This document shows positions 33,305-36,860 of a stretch of 36,860 bases of DNA, in pieces. The stretch spans positions 1-36,860 of the forward strand of contig JAIRKH010000014.1 in the NCBI GenBank assembly GCA_031260245.1, in the 5' to 3' direction. A model generated the notes under the pieces. That model did not search any database and was not told the origin of the DNA. It saw nothing but the letters and a program-made list of their open reading frames with translations. The position numbers and the translations under genes are program-made. Source of the DNA: Treponema sp. Lineage in GTDB: Bacteria; Spirochaetota; Spirochaetia; Treponematales; Breznakiellaceae. How positions within the stretch are numbered: position 1 is the stretch's first letter; each line of letters begins with the position of its first letter.

Positions 33305-34358
33305 CCCTTGACTTCATAATTTCTAAAGTCCTGACGAGACCTTCTTTTATAGAAAAAGCCGACTTCCATCCCAATTCGCCGATTTTAGAACAATCAAGAA
33401 CGGCTTTCGTCGCCTTTGAATAACCTTTCGCCTCCGCCAAAGCGGGAATATCGTACACTATTTGTTTATTGACGTAATTCGACAGTATTTCCGCGATTTC
33501 ATATAACGAAGCGCGTTCACCGGAATCCGCGATATTATAAGCCTCTCCGTTTTTTCCGTTTAACAATAAAAATAAAACCGCGACGCAAACGTCCGCGACG
33601 TAACAAAAAGAATAGCGTTGCGTTCCTTCGCTTTTTAGAATAATATTTTCATTTTTTGCGGCGTTTCTCAAAAATTGGGCGACCGCTTTACTGTCGTCAG
33701 TAGACATCGTGGGGCCGTAGACGCGGCTGCACCGCGCGATTACAATATCGCTTTCTTTTTCGCTAATGTACGCTTGACACAACGCTTCCGCGGCGCGCTT
33801 TCCCTCTGGATAACCGGCTCGCAAGGTATTGCAGTTTATATAACCGCAATACGCTTCGTCGAATCGTTCAACGTCTCCACGGTTCTCGCCGTATATCTCA
33901 ACCGTCGAAAGAAATACGGCGCGTTTAACTTTTTGGGAAACCGCTAAATCAAGAATGTTTTTTGTCCCTAACACAGATAATAATATGGTGTTTATTGGGT
34001 CGGTCGAATACGCAAGAGGATGCGTATTGCTTGCGCCGTGTATAATAAAATCAATTTTTTTCTCTTTTTTCTCTTTTTGAATAGATTGGACGTCTCGTTG
34101 TATGAAAATAAATCTGGGATTATTAAAATAATCTCCAAATCTTTCTCTCGCCTTTTCTATATTTCTTGACATTGCGTAAACCGTAATGTTATCTTTATAA
34201 ACCGCGTTGCGGTACATTAAAGCGTCGACAAACGCCGTACCGATAAGCCCTGTAGCGCCGGTAATGAGAATATTCGTATTCATCAATCGTTCCCACTCAA
34301 TAGCGCATGAAGCGATAGCGGCAATATCTTCATTGTATAATTTATTATTAGAAAACAT
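33282..34358 (-). CDS. NAD-dependent epimerase/dehydratase-family (extended SDR) enzyme
   Basis: 358 aa. Residues 27-40 hold the dinucleotide-binding ILITGATGLIGTAF. FIIHGASNTHP, the catalytic AVFLSTVEIYG and the YPEGKR motif (Tyr-x3-Lys) follow, with a substrate-binding C-terminus ending RTLEIMK. The start is taken as ATG 34358, 3 bp after the cytidylyltransferase stop. The extra 25 N-terminal residues (YNEDIAAIASCAIEWERL) are typical of SDRs paired with LicD/IspD-like genes. It probably reduces, epimerises or dehydrates a nucleotide-activated sugar for the following LicD, comparable in role to TarJ, although TarJ itself is a zinc alcohol dehydrogenase. The precise reaction is unknown. Confidence 0.88.
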   Translation of the reverse strand: MFSNNKLYNEDIAAIASCAIEWERLMNTNILITGATGLIGTAFVDALMYRNAVYKDNITVYAMSRNIEKARERFGDYFNNPRFIFIQRDVQSIQKEKKEKKIDFIIHGASNTHPLAYSTDPINTILLSVLGTKNILDLAVSQKVKRAVFLSTVEIYGENRGDVERFDEAYCGYINCNTLRAGYPEGKRAAEALCQAYISEKESDIVIARCSRVYGPTMSTDDSKAVAQFLRNAAKNENIILKSEGTQRYSFCYVADVCVAVLFLLLNGKNGEAYNIADSGERASLYEIAEILSNYVNKQIVYDIPALAEAKGYSKATKAVLDCSKIGELGWKSAFSIKEGLVRTLEIMKSRGENDRRY

Positions 34359-34361
34359 ACT

Positions 34362-35072
34362 TCACTCGTTTCGTTTCTCAATAGACAATAAAGCCTTAAA
34401 TAATTCTATATCGTCAAGCGTGGTTATTTTTATGTTTCTATCTGAACCTGCCGCGAAGTGTAAGGTTTCCCCCAATTCTACCATCATGGTGTTAGCGTAT
34501 GAAGAACCGTATATACCTATTTTTTCGTCAAAAGCTTTTTTATACGATGTATATATATTATGGAATATATAAGCCTGAGGCGTCTGTACGCGGCGCAACG
34601 TCTCGCGCTGTATATATTCATCTGTGGTCAATCCGTCCGTTGTTTTGAATATTTGCTCGTTGTAAGGCAGGCTCGACACGGCGTTTCCATATTTCTTGCA
34701 TACCGCGATACAATCCGAAACAACCGCTTTATCTATAAGCGGCCGTATGCCGTCGTGTATTATTACAATATCGTCAGCCTTGCAATTTTCCGCGAGATTA
34801 TAGACTCCGTTGCGGATAGACTCTTGTACCGTCTCGCCGCCGTTCACGATCCATTTTAATTTAGAGATATTATACTGCCGAGCGTAGGCTTTCACTATTT
34901 CATGCCACCCATCAAGACATACCGCTTCAATGACGTCTATATCAGGGTGCGTTTGAAATCCCTCAAGCGTATAAATGAGTATCGGTTTATCATAGACGTT
35001 GATAAACTGTTTCGGAATTTCTTGCATCGTCCGTTTTCCAGTACCGCTTGATATTACCAAAGCGATGTTCAT
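34362..35072 (-). CDS. TarI/IspD-like cytidylyltransferase
   Basis: 236 aa; ATG with AAGGAGAAACG upstream. Motifs of the IspD/TarI group: LVISSGTGKRTMQEIPKQF (CTP loop, with the conserved PKQF), VIIHDGIRPLI, YIQRETLRRVQTPQAYIF, and TMMVELGE near 205. The enzyme makes a CDP-activated alditol or sugar phosphate. Placed before an SDR and LicD in one operon, CDP-ribitol or a similar CDP-polyol is more likely than the isoprenoid intermediate, and IspD proper would not lie in such a cluster. No consensus promoter was seen; a T-rich triplicate repeat lies just upstream. Confidence 0.87.
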   Translation of the reverse strand: MNIALVISSGTGKRTMQEIPKQFINVYDKPILIYTLEGFQTHPDIDVIEAVCLDGWHEIVKAYARQYNISKLKWIVNGGETVQESIRNGVYNLAENCKADDIVIIHDGIRPLIDKAVVSDCIAVCKKYGNAVSSLPYNEQIFKTTDGLTTDEYIQRETLRRVQTPQAYIFHNIYTSYKKAFDEKIGIYGSSYANTMMVELGETLHFAAGSDRNIKITTLDDIELFKALLSIEKRNE

Positions 35073-35097
35073 AAATCGTTTCTCCTTTACACCATAT

Positions 35098-35125
35098 TTT
35101 TCTTATTTTTCTTTATTTTTCTTAA
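35098..35125. repeat. Three tandem ATTTTTCTT-like units
   Basis: Imperfect 9-10-bp repeats (A)TTTTTCTTA, TTTTTCTTTA, TTTTTCTTAA upstream of the cytidylyltransferase gene, at the 3' end of the GT2 remnant. On the minus strand they are A-rich, like an UP element, or a slippage-prone short repeat. Confidence 0.5.
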
Positions 35126-35274
35126 TGAAATAAAAGAGCCGTTCTTCTTTCCTCGATATATAGAGACTGCATTTCAAACGCGGAACAATCCCTTCGCTTA
35201 TCTACGCTGTCAAGGCAGCGGCGAAGATACCGATCAACCTTATAAACGGGAATAATTATTGATATTTTTGGCAT
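35122..35274 (-). pseudogene. GT2 glycosyltransferase remnant (first about 25 codons intact)
   Basis: ATG 35272-35274 with AGGAAG five bases upstream starts MPKISIIIPVYKVDRYLRRC, then LDSV: the exact first strand-helix of a GT2 family glycosyltransferase. The frame then departs (DKRRDCSAF...) and stops after 50 codons, where a GT2 would run to about 250 or more. The rest of the gene is missing. It overlaps the 3' end of the intact GT2/methyltransferase frame by 35 bp, and its ribosome site lies inside that frame. Confidence 0.85.
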
Positions 35275-36556
35275 AATAACTTCCTATTTCCGTCGCCGGA
35301 ATTCCCGCGCCGATTTCAAGAACGGAGTCCGGTTGAACCGCGAGTATCTCGTCAATTTGATGATAAAAGCTGTTCCATCGCGCCTTATCAATATATCTCT
35401 TAAAATCGTAATGAGCCGCGACGACTTGCTTCTCAAACATACGCGCCCCCTTGAACATGAGGATACGCGCGTTTGAAATATAAACGCCGAATTCTATAGC
35501 TATATAGTACCTGGGGGGGGGGAGTAAAAGATTCTTCAGTCTATGAGACGCTCTGATAATATCACTGCCCGCTCTTTTCAAGGAATTCATAATTATGCGT
35601 GTAAAGTCGTTATAAAGCAGAGAAAAAAGTAGAAACGGCAGGCGCAAATAGAGCCAGTGGGATTTGTTCAAAGGATATTCGTTCAAGCTTTTATTTTCCG
35701 CTAAAAATATTTTGAGTTTTTCCTCAAAGAAGGCGGCGCGACTGGCGTATTGAAAAGGAAAATCGGTATGAATATTTATAAACGCCGAAAGAGTTGAAAT
35801 ATATAACGCCTGACGATCAATAAGAGCGTCGTTCTTTAAATCTTCATAACGAAGCCAACGGTTTTCAAAACAATCAAAGGCGTTTTTAAATGATTTCTTC
35901 CTCACAATGGAATTTTTTCGCTGAAAATAAAAATACTTGAAATATTCTGATAAAACAACAACCCTATTCGCTTTCAGAAACAATTTATACATAATCGCGA
36001 TGTCTTCAAAATTTTTCCCAAGTGGAAAACGCTCTTTTTCAAATAATTTTCTCGTATATATTTTATTCCAGACATAATTTTCAATATATTTGTCTTCAAG
36101 CAACATAGAAAGCGCTTCTTTATTAGAGAATTCTCTATCAAAATCAAATATATATTTCTGTCGCCTCATACATTTTTTTTGATAGGCGATAAAATATCCG
36201 AATTGAACAATATCCGCAGGAGTTTTTTCATACGTTTCAATGATTTTTGTATAAACGTTCTCTCCGAGCCAGTCGTCAGAATCTACAAAAGCGATTAAAT
36301 CACCGGTCGCTATATCTAAACCCGCGTTTCTGGCGGACGACAATCCGCCGTTTTTTTTGTGAATCACGATGATTCGCGGATCTTTTTTCGCGTATTCATC
36401 GCATATTTCCTCGCTCCCGTCGGTCGAGCCGTCGTTAATAAAAATTATTTCCAAATTTTTATACGGCTGTGTTATGACGCTTTCAACGCATCTCCGCAAA
36501 TACGGCTTAACGTCGTAAATGGGTATGATAACGCTAATTTTCTTTGTTTCAAGCAA
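35240..36556 (-). CDS. GT2 glycosyltransferase read through a poly-C tract into a methyltransferase fragment
   Basis: 438 aa from TTG 36556 (AGGAGG six bases upstream). Residues about 8-115 are a GT-A domain: SVIIPIYDVKPYLRRC, IFINDGSTDGSEE, HKKNGGLSSARNAGL and VDSDDW (metal-binding Asp). About 120-345 is a C-terminal region typical of capsule/O-antigen transferases. At residues about 346-348 ten C encode PPP. Beyond that the frame enters a different gene fragment: SNARILMFKGARMFEKQVV then HYDFKRYIDK and SVLEIGAGIPA, the N-terminus of a SAM methyltransferase including motif I, cut off at residue 438. The natural GT2 probably ends near the C tract. With 9 C it would stop after GTI, with 11 C about 36 codons on. 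Confidence 0.82.
   Translation of the reverse strand: MLETKKISVIIPIYDVKPYLRRCVESVITQPYKNLEIIFINDGSTDGSEEICDEYAKKDPRIIVIHKKNGGLSSARNAGLDIATGDLIAFVDSDDWLGENVYTKIIETYEKTPADIVQFGYFIAYQKKCMRRQKYIFDFDREFSNKEALSMLLEDKYIENYVWNKIYTRKLFEKERFPLGKNFEDIAIMYKLFLKANRVVVLSEYFKYFYFQRKNSIVRKKSFKNAFDCFENRWLRYEDLKNDALIDRQALYISTLSAFINIHTDFPFQYASRAAFFEEKLKIFLAENKSLNEYPLNKSHWLYLRLPFLLFSLLYNDFTRIIMNSLKRAGSDIIRASHRLKNLLLPPPRYYIAIEFGVYISNARILMFKGARMFEKQVVAAHYDFKRYIDKARWNSFYHQIDEILAVQPDSVLEIGAGIPATEIGSYYAKNINNYSRL
35314..35483. repeat. Direct repeat copy A: methyltransferase 5' end
   Basis: About 170 bp, strongly similar to 36609-36779 in the same orientation. It holds the start of a SAM methyltransferase (ATG 35438-35440, AAGGGGG upstream), whose frame runs 66 codons to 35240, past motif I (LEIGAG), before a junction with the GT2 remnant. 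Copy A has five C at the ribosome site where copy B has six. Confidence 0.88.
35513..35522. repeat. 10-G tract inside the GT2 frame
   Basis: Ten G on the plus strand (ten C in the coding sense) at the junction between GT2 and the methyltransferase-like segment. Its length decides the GT2 C-terminus. Confidence 0.9.
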
Positions 36557-36597
36557 TTATAACCTCCTGCGTAATTACGGCGTAATCGTTTTTTCCG

Positions 36598-36735
36598 CTA
36601 TTTATTATTTTCAAGAATAGAATCTGGTTGAACCGCGAGTATCTCGTCAATTTGATGATAAAAGTCGTTCCACAACTCCTTGTCAACGTATCTCTTGAAA
36701 TCATAATGAGCGGCGGCGACTTGCTTCTCAAACAA
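36598..36735 (-). pseudogene. Truncated SAM methyltransferase 5' fragment (copy B)
   Basis: TTG 36733-36735 starts LFEKQVAAAHYDFKRYVDK and runs to QPDSILE, then NNK and a stop at 36598-36600: 45 codons, ending exactly where SAM motif I should begin. A GT2 gene start follows 42 bp on. The same order (methyltransferase fragment, then GT2 start) is seen with copy A. Confidence 0.8.
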
Positions 36736-36779
36736 ACGCGCCCCCCTTGAACACGAGGATACGCGCGTTTGAAATATAA
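36609..36779. repeat. Direct repeat copy B
   Basis: About 171 bp matching 35314-35483, including upstream sequence reading SNARIL and the methyltransferase start. Most differences are substitutions, plus the single-base change in the C run (36741-36746). Confidence 0.88.
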
Positions 36780-36860
36780 CGAGATGGGTAATCCGGTTTC
36801 CCGACGATACGCTTCCTCTCGCTTTTCGCGGCAATCAGAGCCTTGATCGCGGCCGCGATA
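36728..36860 (-). CDS. C-terminal end of an unidentified gene (partial, 5' end off window)
   Basis: A minus-strand frame enters from the window edge (IAAAIKALIAAKSERKRI, VGKPDYPSRYISNARIL, VFKGGAFV) and stops at 36728-36730, overlapping the methyltransferase TTG start, an arrangement typical of coupled polysaccharide genes. About 44 residues are visible, too few to name a family. The SNARIL.FKGA part recurs in copy A. Confidence 0.4.
   Translation of the reverse strand, partial: IAAAIKALIAAKSERKRIVGKPDYPSRYISNARILVFKGGAFV

Noticed and set aside
36549-36731. 60-codon minus-strand frame beside the GT2 start
   Set aside because: It is an alternative frame of the repeated methyltransferase fragment; the frame with FEKQ/HYDFKRY is the meaningful one.
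1-36860. CRISPR array, tRNA, rRNA or intact IS element
   Set aside because: No regularly spaced repeats, no tRNA-like arms with T-loop motif, and no transposase-like frame were seen on reading both strands.

Overview
The window reads as chromosomal DNA of a host-associated, probably gut-dwelling spirochaete close to Treponema. The grounds are a Msp-like outer-membrane porin, permissive spirochaetal lipoboxes, a chemoreceptor with a remnant of a second one, secreted plant- or mucin-glycan hydrolases, and a LicD-rich envelope locus. This taxonomic call is inference from gene content. No rRNA, tRNA, CRISPR array or intact insertion sequence was seen.

Layout. (1) 1-6.4 kb, minus strand: a partial class-III aminotransferase (runs off the window) with an SCP2-like partner, a GH10 xylanase lipoprotein with a C-terminal CBM9-like domain, a dCache-type chemoreceptor, and a 46-codon remnant of another chemoreceptor. 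(2) 6.5-13.4 kb, plus strand: a consensus promoter with a 16-bp perfect palindrome over the start site drives two paralogous secreted GH71/99-like hydrolases. A two-domain lipoprotein, an unknown 227-aa protein and a Msp-like porin follow. This resembles a spirochaetal glycan-utilisation locus without SusC/SusD. (3) 13.5-18.3 kb, plus strand: a secreted degenerate-VWA/Lcl protein, a secreted phosphodiesterase-like protein and a sialate O-acetylesterase-like enzyme. (4) 18.4-24.9 kb, minus strand: an ABC exporter, a phosphoribosyltransferase, an AlaA-like aminotransferase, and an AraC regulator overlapping a two-domain ABC permease that has no substrate-binding protein or ATPase beside it.

(5) 25-36.9 kb is an AT-richer envelope-polysaccharide region. 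A minus-strand operon encodes a TagF-like glycerophosphotransferase, a 935-aa protein fusing a YidC/Oxa1-like domain to a sulfatase/LTA-synthase-like domain, and a FemAB/GNAT-like transferase. Beyond it lie two LicD proteins, a TarI/IspD-like cytidylyltransferase, a NAD-dependent epimerase/reductase, an ornithine-cyclodeaminase-like enzyme and a GT2 glycosyltransferase. Together they suggest a teichoic-acid-like, phosphodiester-linked surface polymer in a diderm.

The right end is a mosaic: two about 170-bp copies of a truncated methyltransferase 5' end flank the GT2 gene, and a second GT2 survives only as its first codons. Long G/C homopolymers (12 C, 10 G, 9 C, 8 G, 7 G) sit where slippage would switch or re-terminate genes, as at the poly-G-controlled tpr genes of Treponema pallidum. 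The best candidates for something new are the YidC-sulfatase fusion with its teichoic-like neighbourhood, the GH71/99-porin locus, and the homopolymer- and repeat-associated variable genes.
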